Positions 8,730-17,671 of a DNA stretch of 64,000 bases are shown here, piece by piece. Location: positions 17,516-81,515 of the forward strand of contig NZ_LQQO01000016.1 of assembly GCF_001619955.1 (NCBI RefSeq), read 5' to 3'. Positions within the stretch are counted from its first letter, which is position 1, and every line of letters begins with the position of its first letter. The notes below the pieces were generated by a model. The model had not been told where the DNA came from. It worked only from the letters and a program-made list of their open reading frames with translations, and searched no databases. The position numbers and the translations under genes are program-made. Origin of the DNA: Sphingomonas hankookensis (GTDB lineage: Bacteria > Pseudomonadota > Alphaproteobacteria > Sphingomonadales > Sphingomonadaceae).

Positions 8730-10307
8730 TCAACCGACCGTCCACGCCCCGTCGATGCGCGTCAGCGCGCCCTGCTGGTTTCCTTCGCGCAGCGCTTCCG
8801 GCAACAGCGCTTCCGGGAAGTCCTGATACGATACCGGCCGCAGGAAGCGGTGGATGGCGAGCGTGCCGACCGACGTCGTGCGCCCGTCCGACGTCGCCGG
8901 GAACGGGCCGCCATGGACCATCGCATGCCCGACCTCGACGCCGGTCGGCCAGCCGTTGCACAGGATGCGGCCGACGGTGCGTTCCAGCACCGGGATCAGC
9001 TTGCGCGCATCGGCATAATCGCCCTCGTCGATCTGGAGCGTCGCGGTCAGCTGGCCTTCCAGCTTCGACAGCACTTCGGCCAGTTCGTCGGCATTCGCGC
9101 ACTTCACGACGACCGACGACATGCCGAACACTTCGTGCGCGTGTGCCGGATCGGCGATGAAGTCCTTGCCCGACACGGCGAAGATCGCGGCGCGGCCACG
9201 GGTCGGGCCGTCCGGTTCCTGCCCCTCGCCGACCAGCGTCACCGCGGGGCTCGACGCCAGCTTGGCGCGGCCTTCCTCATACGCCTTGTGGATGCCGTCG
9301 CTGAGCATCACCTGCGCCGGGGTGCCGAGCAGCGCGTCGCCGGCGATGTCGAGGAACGCGTCGAGCTCCGGTCCGTCGATGCCGAGCACCAGGCCCGGAT
9401 TGGTGCAGAACTGCCCCGCGCCCATGCTCAGCGAGCCGACATAGCCCTTGGCCAGCGCCTCGCCGCGGTTCTTGAGCGCTTCGGACATCAGCACGACCGG
9501 GTTGATCGACGACATTTCGGCATAGACGGGGATCGGCTGCGGGCGTTGTTGTGCAACCTTCATCAGCGCGGTGCCGCCGCTGCGCGAGCCGGTAAAGCCC
9601 ACCGCCTGCACCCGCGGATCGGCGACCAGCGTCGTGCCGATCACCTGGCCCGACCCCGACACCATCGAGAACACGCCATCGGGCATGCCGGTCTTTTCCG
9701 CGGCGCGGACGATCGCCAGCGCCACCAGCTCGGCGGTGCCCGGATGCGCCTGATGCGCCTTCACGATCACCGGGCAACCCGCCGCCAGCGCCGACGCAGT
9801 GTCGCCACCGGCGGTCGAGAAGGCGAGCGGAAAGTTCGACGCGCCGAACACCACGACCGGGCCGACCGGCACGGTGCGCAGCCGCAGGTCGGGCTTGGGC
9901 ACCGGCGCGCGTGCCGGATCGGCATGATCGATGCGCAGCTGCTGCCACGCGCCGTCGCGCACTTCCTTCGCGAACAGGCGCAGCTGCCCGCAAGTGCGGC
10001 CGCGTTCGCCGGTCAGGCGGGCGATCGGCAGGCCGGTTTCGCGGCTGCCGCGTTCGAGCAGTTCGTCGCCCAGTGCCTCGATCTCGTCGGCGATCGCGTC
10101 GAGGAAGCCGGCGCGCTGTTCGAGCGGTAGCGCCGAATAGATCGGAAACGCCTCGGCCGCGCGGGCGCACGCTTCTTCCGCGTCTTCCTTCGTGCCCTTC
10201 GAGAAACCTTCGCCGAACAATGCGCCGGTTGCGGGGTCATAGGCCTGGAACTGGTCGTCGCGGGCGACGCGCTTCGAACCCAGGAACAGTTCGCCGGTGA
10301 TCGTCAT
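8730..10307 (-). CDS. Aldehyde dehydrogenase (NADP+), 2,5-dioxovalerate / alpha-ketoglutarate semialdehyde dehydrogenase type
   Basis: The 525-residue protein belongs to the aldehyde dehydrogenase superfamily, in the group that oxidises alpha-ketoglutarate semialdehyde at the end of non-phosphorylating pentose and uronate breakdown. The opening TGELFLGSKRV and the length fit that group. VVFGASNFPLAFS and GFTGSRSGG form the nucleotide site. The catalytic cysteine is in GAGQFCTNPGLV and the general base in YAEMSSINPVV. The start is taken at MTITGELF; an ATG two codons upstream is also possible. No other pentose-pathway gene is nearby. A LacI-like operator lies 43 nt upstream. Confidence 0.85.
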   Translation of the reverse strand: MTITGELFLGSKRVARDDQFQAYDPATGALFGEGFSKGTKEDAEEACARAAEAFPIYSALPLEQRAGFLDAIADEIEALGDELLERGSRETGLPIARLTGERGRTCGQLRLFAKEVRDGAWQQLRIDHADPARAPVPKPDLRLRTVPVGPVVVFGASNFPLAFSTAGGDTASALAAGCPVIVKAHQAHPGTAELVALAIVRAAEKTGMPDGVFSMVSGSGQVIGTTLVADPRVQAVGFTGSRSGGTALMKVAQQRPQPIPVYAEMSSINPVVLMSEALKNRGEALAKGYVGSLSMGAGQFCTNPGLVLGIDGPELDAFLDIAGDALLGTPAQVMLSDGIHKAYEEGRAKLASSPAVTLVGEGQEPDGPTRGRAAIFAVSGKDFIADPAHAHEVFGMSSVVVKCANADELAEVLSKLEGQLTATLQIDEGDYADARKLIPVLERTVGRILCNGWPTGVEVGHAMVHGGPFPATSDGRTTSVGTLAIHRFLRPVSYQDFPEALLPEALREGNQQGALTRIDGAWTVG

Positions 10308-10349
10308 GTGCATCCTCTTTGCGCCAAGTGTTGGCGCCCAGATAGGAAC

Positions 10350-10363
10350 TGATAGCGCTAACG
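10350..10363. promoter_or_regulatory. Candidate LacI/GalR-family operator
   Basis: TGATAGCGCTAACG is a near-palindrome centred on GCGC, the arrangement seen in LacI-family operators that govern sugar catabolism in alphaproteobacteria. It lies 43 nt upstream of the start of the semialdehyde dehydrogenase gene, where a repressor could block the promoter. No LacI-family gene is in the window, so the regulator is inferred. Confidence 0.45.
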
Positions 10364-10380
10364 TAAATGGGTGTCGCGAA

Positions 10381-11475
10381 TTACTCCGACAATCTATGCG
10401 GCGAATAGACCGCCGCGTCGACCCCCTGCGGCACATTGCCGACACCCAGCAACGCCGCGCACAACCGCGCGGCGGCGGGCGCGGTCTGGATCCCGAAGCC
10501 CCCCTGCCCTGCGCACCAGAAGAAACCGGGCACCCATGCGTCGAACCCATAGACCGGCAGCCGGTCGGGCGCGAAGCTGCGCAGCCCCGCCCAGCGCCGC
10601 TCGACCGCCTCGACCCGCCAGTCGACGGCGGCTTCGAACCGGTCGATCGCCAGCGCCACGTCGATCTCCTCGGCGGCGACGTCGTGCGGCCGGTCGGGCG
10701 TCTCGTCATGCGGCGTCAGCCACAGCCGCCCGCCCGGTTCGGGCTTGAAGTAAAACCCCCCCGCCGCATCCATCACCAGCGGCAGGTCGGGCGAGGCCGG
10801 CGGATCGACCCGCACCTGTACCACCGTCCGCCGATAGGGCCGGATGCCCTGCGGCGCGGCGCCGAGCAGCACGGCCACTTCGTCCGCCCATGCCCCGGCG
10901 GCGTTGACGACGATATCGGCCACGACGTCCTCACCCGTCACCGTTTCCAGCCGCCATTGCCCGCCGGCGCGCCGACCACCGGTAAGCCGCGCATCGCAGC
11001 GCAACGCGACGCCACTACGCCGCGCCTGTGCCAGATAGGCGGCATGCAGCGCGCCCACATCGATATCGGCACAGCCCGGCGACCACAAAGCATGCCACGG
11101 CCCCCGCAAGCCCTCGACCACGCCATGCGGGTCGCGCCATTCGATCGGCACGCCGCTCGTCGCGAACTCCGCCGCCATCGCCGCCAGCACCGCGCGATCC
11201 CGCGCCAGCAGCAATTCGCCGCGCGTGCGCAAAAAACCCTGCGACGCGAAATCGGCGGGCGGCGCGTGCAGGAACGGTCCCGATGCGCTGGTCAGCGGCT
11301 GCACCAGCGGCCCGCCATAGGTTTCCGACCAGAAGGCCGCCGACCGCCCGGTCGCGTGAAAGCCAGGATGCGCCTCCGCCTCCAGCAGCAACACATCGTC
11401 GGTCGCGGCCAGTTCGGCGGCAAGGCTCGCCCCCGCCATCCCCGCGCCGATAATCGCCACCCGCCTGCGCGTCAT
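10381..11475 (-). CDS. FAD-dependent oxidoreductase, DAO family
   Basis: The 364-residue protein has the amino-terminal dinucleotide motif VAIIGAGMAGASLAAELA and the DAO-family layout: a substrate-domain middle part (VVNAAGAWADEVAVLLG) and a carboxyl-terminal GFFWCAGQGGFGIQTAPAAA that closes over FAD. Members oxidise amines such as D-amino acids or glycine; the substrate cannot be read from sequence. It overlaps the hydrolase gene by 4 nt, so the two are co-expressed. It is separated from the dehydrogenase gene by the putative operator. Confidence 0.85.
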   Translation of the reverse strand: MTRRRVAIIGAGMAGASLAAELAATDDVLLLEAEAHPGFHATGRSAAFWSETYGGPLVQPLTSASGPFLHAPPADFASQGFLRTRGELLLARDRAVLAAMAAEFATSGVPIEWRDPHGVVEGLRGPWHALWSPGCADIDVGALHAAYLAQARRSGVALRCDARLTGGRRAGGQWRLETVTGEDVVADIVVNAAGAWADEVAVLLGAAPQGIRPYRRTVVQVRVDPPASPDLPLVMDAAGGFYFKPEPGGRLWLTPHDETPDRPHDVAAEEIDVALAIDRFEAAVDWRVEAVERRWAGLRSFAPDRLPVYGFDAWVPGFFWCAGQGGFGIQTAPAAARLCAALLGVGNVPQGVDAAVYSPHRLSE

Positions 11476-12431
11476 GCGTGGGTCCGGTGCGGTGCGGGCG
11501 CGCGGGCGTCGAGGAAGGTGTCGATCGCGGCAATGGCGCGCGAACGGACCGGATCGGCCTCGCGCAAGATTTCATGCGCGCATTCCGGCCCGAAGCGCAG
11601 CAACTCGACATCGGGCAACCGCCCGGCAACCTCCACCGCCGCGCGCGCATCGACCAGCGCATCGGCATCGGCGACCAGCATCTGGATCGGCACCCGGACG
11701 GACGCCAGCGCCGGGCTCGCGCGCAGCTCGCGGGTCGAGCGGAACGCATCGATTACCCAACGCCAGCTCGGCGGCCCGGTCCGCAGCGCGGCATCGGTCC
11801 CCTGCCACCACAGTTCGTCGGAATAGCGTGCCGGATCATGGGTCAGCATCGTTTCGCGCGGACGCACCGTATGCGGACGCTCGTTACCTTTCCATGCGGG
11901 CCTCAGCGGGCTGCCCATCGCGCTCATCAGCCGCGCCATCCGCTCGCCGAAGCGCGGGCCGATCGGCGCGCGCAGCCCCAGCATCGGCGCGACCAGCACG
12001 CACGCCGCCGGATCGACACGCTGCTCGACCACCGCGCGGAGCGCCAGATGCCCGCCCATCGAATGGCCGATCAGCACCCGCGGCCCCTCCGCATCCCATT
12101 GCGTCCAGAAGGCGGCGAGGTCGTCGAGATAGGTTTCGAACCGGTCGATATGGCCGCAATCGCCCGCCGGGGTGCAGCGCCCCGATCCGCCCTGCCCGCG
12201 CCAATCGAACGCGGTGATGCTCCATCCGCGCACATGCCAATGGGCGAAGGTCTCCAGATATTTCTCGAACATGTCGCCCCGCCCGGTCTGGAACAACAGG
12301 CTGCCGCGCGGGCGGACATTGGCGGGTGCGGCCCAGTCGAACCGGCGGTGCGACCAGCCGTCGGGCGCCTGCCACCGGGTGATGGCGGCAGCGGCGGGAA
12401 TCGCGCGGCGGTAGAGGGCGTGGGCGGCCAT
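11472..12431 (-). CDS. Alpha/beta hydrolase, lysophospholipase / monoacylglycerol lipase-like
   Basis: The 319-residue protein is an alpha/beta hydrolase of the PldB type. FDWRGQGGSGR follows the oxyanion strand, the nucleophile elbow is VLIGHSMGGHLALR, the acid is likely in MLVADADALVD, and the histidine in GPECAHEILRE. It has no signal peptide and should be cytoplasmic. Its stop overlaps the FAD oxidase start. It is divergent from cpaA with only 47 nt between starts. Confidence 0.85.
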   Translation of the reverse strand: MAAHALYRRAIPAAAAITRWQAPDGWSHRRFDWAAPANVRPRGSLLFQTGRGDMFEKYLETFAHWHVRGWSITAFDWRGQGGSGRCTPAGDCGHIDRFETYLDDLAAFWTQWDAEGPRVLIGHSMGGHLALRAVVEQRVDPAACVLVAPMLGLRAPIGPRFGERMARLMSAMGSPLRPAWKGNERPHTVRPRETMLTHDPARYSDELWWQGTDAALRTGPPSWRWVIDAFRSTRELRASPALASVRVPIQMLVADADALVDARAAVEVAGRLPDVELLRFGPECAHEILREADPVRSRAIAAIDTFLDARAPAPHRTHA

Positions 12432-12478
12432 GGGTCCGGTTACGGTTTCGAAACCCCTTACGTCTAGGGCTTAACGAC

Positions 12479-12952
12479 ATGGGGGGTATCGTCGTTCCTT
12501 GGCTGGCGCTTGCGCTGCTGCTGCTGTTGCTGCTCGCCGGCATCGAGGATGCACGAACCCGCGAAATCGCGAACTGGAAGAATGCGGCGATCGCGCTGCT
12601 GGCGCTGCCCTGGTGGTGGGCCAACGATCTGTCGGGCGTCGATATGGCGTGGCAGCTGGGCGTCGCGCTGATCGTCTTCGCGCTGTTCTTCGCCGCGTTC
12701 GTCGCCGGACAGATGGGCGGCGGCGACGTGAAGATGATCGCAGCACTCGCGCTGTGGCTGCCGCCGGGCGGCGTGCTGTCGATGCTGATGGTCATGTCGC
12801 TGCTGGGCGGAGGGCTGACGCTGCTGTTCCTTGCCGATCGATGGCGGCGGCGGGCGGCCCAGGTGGCGGAAATTCCCTACGGGATCGCCATCGCCGTCGC
12901 CGGCATGCTCGCGATTGCGAACCCGTTCTTAACCCATTTCGGTGATGTTTAA
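12479..12952 (+). CDS. cpaA: Prepilin peptidase, CpaA/TadV type
   Basis: This 157-residue A24-family aspartic peptidase cleaves and processes Flp prepilins. Both catalytic aspartates are present in the expected places: Asp24 in GIEDARTREIANW and Asp83 in MGGGDVKMIAALAL. Hydrophobic segments before, between and after them give four to five membrane helices. It lacks the amino-terminal methylation domain of type IV PilD, as expected for CpaA. It is the first gene of the pilus cluster, 43 nt before cpaB. Confidence 0.93.
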   Translation: MGGIVVPWLALALLLLLLLAGIEDARTREIANWKNAAIALLALPWWWANDLSGVDMAWQLGVALIVFALFFAAFVAGQMGGGDVKMIAALALWLPPGGVLSMLMVMSLLGGGLTLLFLADRWRRRAAQVAEIPYGIAIAVAGMLAIANPFLTHFGDV

Positions 12953-12995
12953 CGGCGAATCAACCGGCCAGACGAATGGAAGGGCCAGCTAGGTC

Positions 12996-14033
12996 ATGGA
13001 TTCTCGGAAACTGTTCCTGCTGATCGGAGCGCTGTTCGTGGCGGGCCTGACCGCGTTCATGGCGCGCAACCTGATGGCCGGCGCTTCGGCCCCCGTCGCC
13101 ACCGCCGCGCCGATGGCGGCGCCGATCGACGGCCCGCGCGTGCTGGTCGCGACCAAGGCGCTGCCGGTCGGCACGATCATCGATGCGACCGCGCTCCGGT
13201 TCACGCCCTGGCCCAAGGAACTGGTCGAAAACGCCTATTTCCTCGAAGCCATGCCCGAATCGCGCAATCTGGTCGGCACCGTCGTCCGCTTCGCCATTCC
13301 GGCGGGACAGCCGATCACGCAGGGCGCGCTGGTCAAGCCGGGCGACCGCGGCTTCCTTGCCGCCGCCCTGGGGCCGGGCATGCGCGCGGTCACCGTGCCG
13401 GTGTCGGCGCAGAGCGCGGTCGCGGGCTTCGTCTTTCCCGGCGACCGGGTCGACCTGGTGCTGACGCAGACCGTGGCCGGCGGCGGCGACGGCCCGCCGC
13501 TCAAGGCATCGGAAACCTTCCTGCGCAACCTGCGCGTGCTGGCGACCGACCAGCGCACCGACAAGAATACCGACGATCAGGGCAAGACTTTGGTGTCGAC
13601 CTATTCGACCGTGACGGTCGAGGCGACGCCGCGCATTGCCGAGAAGATCGCCGTCGCGCAGACCGTCGGCACGCTGTCGCTGTCGCTGCGTTCGATCGCC
13701 GACAACCGTTCCGAACTGGAGGAAGCCATCGCCAGCGGCGATGTGCAGTTGCCGGCCAATGGCGATCCGAAGGCGGAAAAAGCGGCGCTGGAGCGTATCG
13801 CCAGCCGCCCGATCGACGGCGGATCGACCTTTTCGACCGGTGCCGACGTGTCGCGTTTCCAGCGCAGCTCGGTGCCGGGCAAGGCCGGCATGATGGCAGG
13901 CCCCAGCAATGCCGGACCGCCCGCCGGATCGATGACCGCCACGCCGACGGCACCCGCCGCCCCGGCCGGACCGGTCGTGCGGATCACCCGCGGCAATGAT
14001 GTGACCGCCGTGCCGGTCGGAGGAGCCAAGTAA
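12996..14033 (+). CDS. cpaB: Flp pilus assembly protein CpaB
   Basis: The 345-residue protein has an amino-terminal membrane anchor (LFLLIGALFVAGLTAFMARN), a SAF domain starting PRVLVATKALPVGTIIDATA, and the RcpC/CpaB core (GMRAVTVPVSAQSAVAGFVF, PGDRVDLVLTQ). The last 60 residues are rich in Pro, Ala and Gly. CpaB acts in the periplasm with the secretin CpaC. The stop and the cpaC start overlap (TAATG). Confidence 0.93.
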   Translation: MDSRKLFLLIGALFVAGLTAFMARNLMAGASAPVATAAPMAAPIDGPRVLVATKALPVGTIIDATALRFTPWPKELVENAYFLEAMPESRNLVGTVVRFAIPAGQPITQGALVKPGDRGFLAAALGPGMRAVTVPVSAQSAVAGFVFPGDRVDLVLTQTVAGGGDGPPLKASETFLRNLRVLATDQRTDKNTDDQGKTLVSTYSTVTVEATPRIAEKIAVAQTVGTLSLSLRSIADNRSELEEAIASGDVQLPANGDPKAEKAALERIASRPIDGGSTFSTGADVSRFQRSSVPGKAGMMAGPSNAGPPAGSMTATPTAPAAPAGPVVRITRGNDVTAVPVGGAK

Positions 14034-15697
14034 TGCCTCGCCTGAACCTCATGCGCCGGTCGCTGGCCGCGACCCTGTCGGTCGCGCTCGTCACCGGATC
14101 GGCGCTGCCCGCCACCGCGCTCGCCGCGCCCGGCACCGCCGCTGGCGCGGTCCGTGCGGCGCGGGTCGGCACCCCGCCCGCCGGCACGATGCGCCCGACC
14201 AACGACGTCCAGCTGTCGATCGGGCAGGGCGAGCTGGTCACGCTGCCTGCCAATGTCGCCGATGTCTGGGTGTCCAACCCCGCGGTCGCCGACGTCTATG
14301 TCGGCAATCCGCGCCAGATCCACCTGTTCGGCAAGGCCGATGGCGAAGCGACGATCTTCGCCACCAGCGCCAGCGGGGCGGTCGTCTATGCCGCCAATGT
14401 GCGCGTGGGGCAGAACCTGACCTCGCTCGACCGGATGCTGAAGGCGGCGATGCCGGAGGCCGATATCCGCGTGACGACGGTCGGCCAGCTGGCCGTCCTC
14501 AACGGTACCATCGCCTCGCCCGCCGACAGCGCGCAGGCCGAACGGCTGGTCGCCTCGCTGCTCAATCCGGGCGTCGCGGTGGGCGATCCCAATGTCGCGC
14601 TGAAGATCGGCGTGGTGAACCGGCTGAAGCTGGCCACCCCGCTGCAGGTCAACCTGCAGGTTCGCATTGCCGAGGTCAGCCGCAACTTCGTCAAGAATAT
14701 CGGAGTCAACCTGACGTCGCGCGACGTGTCGGGCGGCATGCTGTTCGGTGTCGCGCAGGGACGGCAGGGGACGATCACGACCATCCCGGGTTCGCCAACC
14801 AATACCGACTTCCTCGCCAATGGCGGGCGTCCCGGCGGCACGCTGTACGGTTTCCCGACCAAGGGCACCAACGGCACCACGCTGAACCTTGCGGGCAAGC
14901 TGCTCGGCCTCGAACTGCTCGGCGCGCTCGATCTGGGTGAGCGCATCGGGCAGGTGACGACGCTCGCCAATCCGAACCTGACCGCCCTGTCCGGCGAAAC
15001 CGGATCGTTCCTCGCGGGCGGCGAAATCCCGATCCCCGTCAGCCAGGGGCTGGGCGCGGTGTCGGTGCAGTACAAGCAGTACGGCGTTAGCCTTGCCTAT
15101 ACGCCGACCGTGCTGGCCGATGGCCGCATCTCGTTGCGCGTCCGCCCCGAAGTATCGCAGCTGTCGGCCGCCGGCGCGGTGCAGATCGACGGCACCACGA
15201 TCCCCGCGCTCACCACGCGACGGGCTGAAACGACCGTCGAACTGGGCTCGGGTCAGAGCATGATGATCGGCGGTCTGCTATCGAACAGCCATGACAATTC
15301 GATCGACAAGGCGCCGGGTCTCGGCGACCTGCCGATCCTCGGCTCGCTGTTCCGCTCGAACGCCTTCACCCGTAACGAAACCGAGCTGGTCATCGTCATC
15401 ACCCCCTATCTGGTGAAGCCGGTCGACAGCCAGCAACGCATCGCGCTGCCGACCGACGCCTATTCGACCCCCGACGATGTCGAACGGGTGCTGATGGGCC
15501 AGCTGACCGGTCAGCGCAAACCGACCCCGCGCCCGGTACCGACCATGGCGCCGCAGGGGGCCGCCCGTCCGGCCATCGGGCTCACCGCACCGGCCCCGGT
15601 CGTGCCGGAGTCCGCCAATCCCTCTCCCGCTGCCCCCGCCCCGCGCAAAGGCGGCCGCAGCGCCCAGCCGGTCGCCCCCGGCTTCAGCATCCAGTGA
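14033..15697 (+). CDS. cpaC: Flp pilus secretin CpaC (RcpA)
   Basis: This 554-residue outer-membrane secretin forms the pilus exit channel. It has a signal peptide (RRSLAATLSVALVTGSALPA), an amino-terminal pilus and BON-like region (LPANVADVWVSNPAVADVYV), and the secretin core ending GLGDLPILGSLFRS and NETELVIVITPYLV. The final 70 residues are Pro/Ala-rich and probably disordered. No separate pilotin is seen. It is followed by cpaD with an overlapping or very close start. Confidence 0.93.
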   Translation: MPRLNLMRRSLAATLSVALVTGSALPATALAAPGTAAGAVRAARVGTPPAGTMRPTNDVQLSIGQGELVTLPANVADVWVSNPAVADVYVGNPRQIHLFGKADGEATIFATSASGAVVYAANVRVGQNLTSLDRMLKAAMPEADIRVTTVGQLAVLNGTIASPADSAQAERLVASLLNPGVAVGDPNVALKIGVVNRLKLATPLQVNLQVRIAEVSRNFVKNIGVNLTSRDVSGGMLFGVAQGRQGTITTIPGSPTNTDFLANGGRPGGTLYGFPTKGTNGTTLNLAGKLLGLELLGALDLGERIGQVTTLANPNLTALSGETGSFLAGGEIPIPVSQGLGAVSVQYKQYGVSLAYTPTVLADGRISLRVRPEVSQLSAAGAVQIDGTTIPALTTRRAETTVELGSGQSMMIGGLLSNSHDNSIDKAPGLGDLPILGSLFRSNAFTRNETELVIVITPYLVKPVDSQQRIALPTDAYSTPDDVERVLMGQLTGQRKPTPRPVPTMAPQGAARPAIGLTAPAPVVPESANPSPAAPAPRKGGRSAQPVAPGFSIQ

Positions 15698-15708
15698 GGC
15701 ACGCCCCG

Positions 15709-16359
15709 ATGACCCTTTTCCGTATCCTCGCGCTCGGCACGACGATCGCGGTCGCCGGCTGCTCCGGCACCGTTAATCGCGGCGTCGAATCGGTGCATCA
15801 GCCGGTGGTCAGCCGCTCCGCCTATGCCTTCGACATGGCGACCGGCCCTGCCGGCCTCGCGCCCGGCGAACGCGCCCGCCTCGCCGGCTGGCTGGAGGCG
15901 ATGCACCTGCGCTATGGCGACGAGATCGGCGTCGACGATGCCGGGGCCGGCGACGACGCGGTGCGCAGCGACATCGCCGCCGAAGCCGCCCGCGTTGGGC
16001 TGCTGCTCGCCGATGCGGTGCCGCCGACGCCCGGCGCCCTCGCCCCCGGCACCGTCCGCGTCGTCGTGTCGCGCATGACCGCCAGCGTGCCGGGATGCCC
16101 CGACAACTCGCGCACCTACCAGCCCAATTTTTCGGCGCAGACCTCGTCCGACTTCGGCTGTTCGATCAATTCGAACCTGGCGGCGATGGTCGCGCGTCCG
16201 GGCGACATGGTGCTCGGACGCGGCAATGCCGAGACGACCGACACCATGGTCAACACCAAGGCGGTCGGCGCGCTGCGCCGCGCGGCGCCCAGCGGCAATG
16301 GCGGACAGGTCAGCAACGCCGCGGGCAGCACCGGCGGTTCGGGCGGGAGCAGCCAGTAA
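15709..16359 (+). CDS. cpaD: Pilus assembly lipoprotein CpaD
   Basis: The 216-residue protein begins MTLFRILALGTTIAVAGC, a clear lipoprotein signal with Cys18 as the lipidation site. The CpaD family region follows, with ending PGCPDNSRTY and DFGCSINSNLAAMVARPGDM. An in-frame GTG at 15694 overlaps the cpaC stop; the ATG at 15709 gives the cleaner signal peptide and is preferred. The tail is Gly/Ser-rich. It probably helps place or stabilise the CpaC secretin. Confidence 0.9.
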   Translation: MTLFRILALGTTIAVAGCSGTVNRGVESVHQPVVSRSAYAFDMATGPAGLAPGERARLAGWLEAMHLRYGDEIGVDDAGAGDDAVRSDIAAEAARVGLLLADAVPPTPGALAPGTVRVVVSRMTASVPGCPDNSRTYQPNFSAQTSSDFGCSINSNLAAMVARPGDMVLGRGNAETTDTMVNTKAVGALRRAAPSGNGGQVSNAAGSTGGSGGSSQ

Positions 16360-17654
16360 TGAACGCCCCCTTCTCCCTCGCCAAATCCGGGCAGCGCGAC
16401 GCCTTCGTCGCGTTCGTCTGCGACGAAAACTCGGCCGAAACGCTGCGCGGCGTCGCCGGCGACCATGGCTGGCCGGTCGAAAAGGTGATGAAGGGCGGGC
16501 TGCGCAATGCGGTGCAGACGCTGTCCGTCTCTGCCAGCCCGCACATCCTGTTCGTCGACCTGTCCGAATCGGGCGATCCGCTGAACGACATCAACGGCCT
16601 GGCCGAAGTGTGCGAACCGGGCACGATCGTCATCGCCATGGGGCAGGTGAACGACGTCCGCCTGTACCGCGACCTGCTGTCCAGCGGCATCCACGACTAT
16701 CTGCTCAAGCCGCTCAACCCCGACATGGTGCGCGAATCGATCGCGCAGGCCCATGCCCTGCTCCATGCGCCCAAGGCGGCGGAGGCTAGTGCCGAACGCC
16801 CGCACTGCGCGGTCGCGATCATCGGCACGCGCGGCGGCGCGGGCGCCTCGACCATCGCCACCTCGCTGGCATGGCTCAGCGGCGAACAGGAAAAGCGCAG
16901 CACGGCGCTGCTCGACCTCGACGTCCATTTCGGCACGGGGGCATTGGGCCTCGACCTCGAACCCGGTCGCGGGCTGACCGATGCGATCGAGAATCCGAGC
17001 CGCATCGACGGGTTGTTCATCGAACGCGCCATGGTGCGTGCCGGCGAACGGCTGTGCGTGCTGTCGGCTGAAGCGCCGATCAACGCGCCGATCCAGACCG
17101 ACGGCACCGCCTTCTACCAGTTGCAGGAGGAGATGCGCGCCGCGTTCGAAACGACGATCGTCGACCTGCCGCGCGGCATGCTGGTTGCCTATCCGCATCT
17201 GGTGGAGGAAGTGCAGACCGCCGTGATCGTCACCGAACTGACGCTCGCCGCCGCGCGCGACACGATCCGGTTGCTGTCGTGGTTCCGTTCCAACGCGCCG
17301 CACGTCACCGTCATCCTGGTCGGCAACAAGCTGCAACCGGTCGCGAACCAGGAAATCAGCCGCAAGGACTTCGAAGGATCGATCGAACGCAAGCTCGACT
17401 TCGCCATCGCCTGGGACGGCAAGCTTGCGGCGCAGGCGGCCAAGCTCGGCAAGCCGCTGGCCGAAGCGGGCAAGGGCAATCGCGCGCTGGCCCCGCTGAT
17501 CGACCTGTCGCGGCACCTGTGCCAGCTGCACGACGCCGACGAGGATGACGACGGCAAGGGCGCGGCGAAGGGCAAGGGGGCAAAGGGCGGCACCTCGCTG
17601 ATCGGCAAGCTCGCCGGGCTGCGTGCTCGCCTGCCCGCCCGGGCCAAGAAATAG
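16359..17654 (+). CDS. cpaE: Pilus assembly protein CpaE, ParA/MinD-like ATPase
   Basis: This 431-residue protein has an amino-terminal receiver-like domain (HILFVDLSESGDPLNDI, GIHDYLLKPLNPDMV) and a carboxyl-terminal MinD/ParA ATPase domain with the P-loop region GTRGGAGASTIATSLAWL and LLDLDVHFGTGALGLDLE. CpaE proteins position the pilus machine in the cell. The tail from about residue 390 is very Lys/Gly-rich. The ATG overlaps the cpaD stop. The next gene is tadB, so the expected cpaF is missing here. Confidence 0.92.
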   Translation: MNAPFSLAKSGQRDAFVAFVCDENSAETLRGVAGDHGWPVEKVMKGGLRNAVQTLSVSASPHILFVDLSESGDPLNDINGLAEVCEPGTIVIAMGQVNDVRLYRDLLSSGIHDYLLKPLNPDMVRESIAQAHALLHAPKAAEASAERPHCAVAIIGTRGGAGASTIATSLAWLSGEQEKRSTALLDLDVHFGTGALGLDLEPGRGLTDAIENPSRIDGLFIERAMVRAGERLCVLSAEAPINAPIQTDGTAFYQLQEEMRAAFETTIVDLPRGMLVAYPHLVEEVQTAVIVTELTLAAARDTIRLLSWFRSNAPHVTVILVGNKLQPVANQEISRKDFEGSIERKLDFAIAWDGKLAAQAAKLGKPLAEAGKGNRALAPLIDLSRHLCQLHDADEDDDGKGAAKGKGAKGGTSLIGKLAGLRARLPARAKK

Positions 17655-17671
17655 GCGCAGGACCCACGGCG

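Noticed and set aside
10308..10709. Extension of the aldehyde dehydrogenase to a 659-residue protein
   Set aside because: The extra part is Arg/Ser-rich, overlaps the oxidase gene and the operator, and has no family match.
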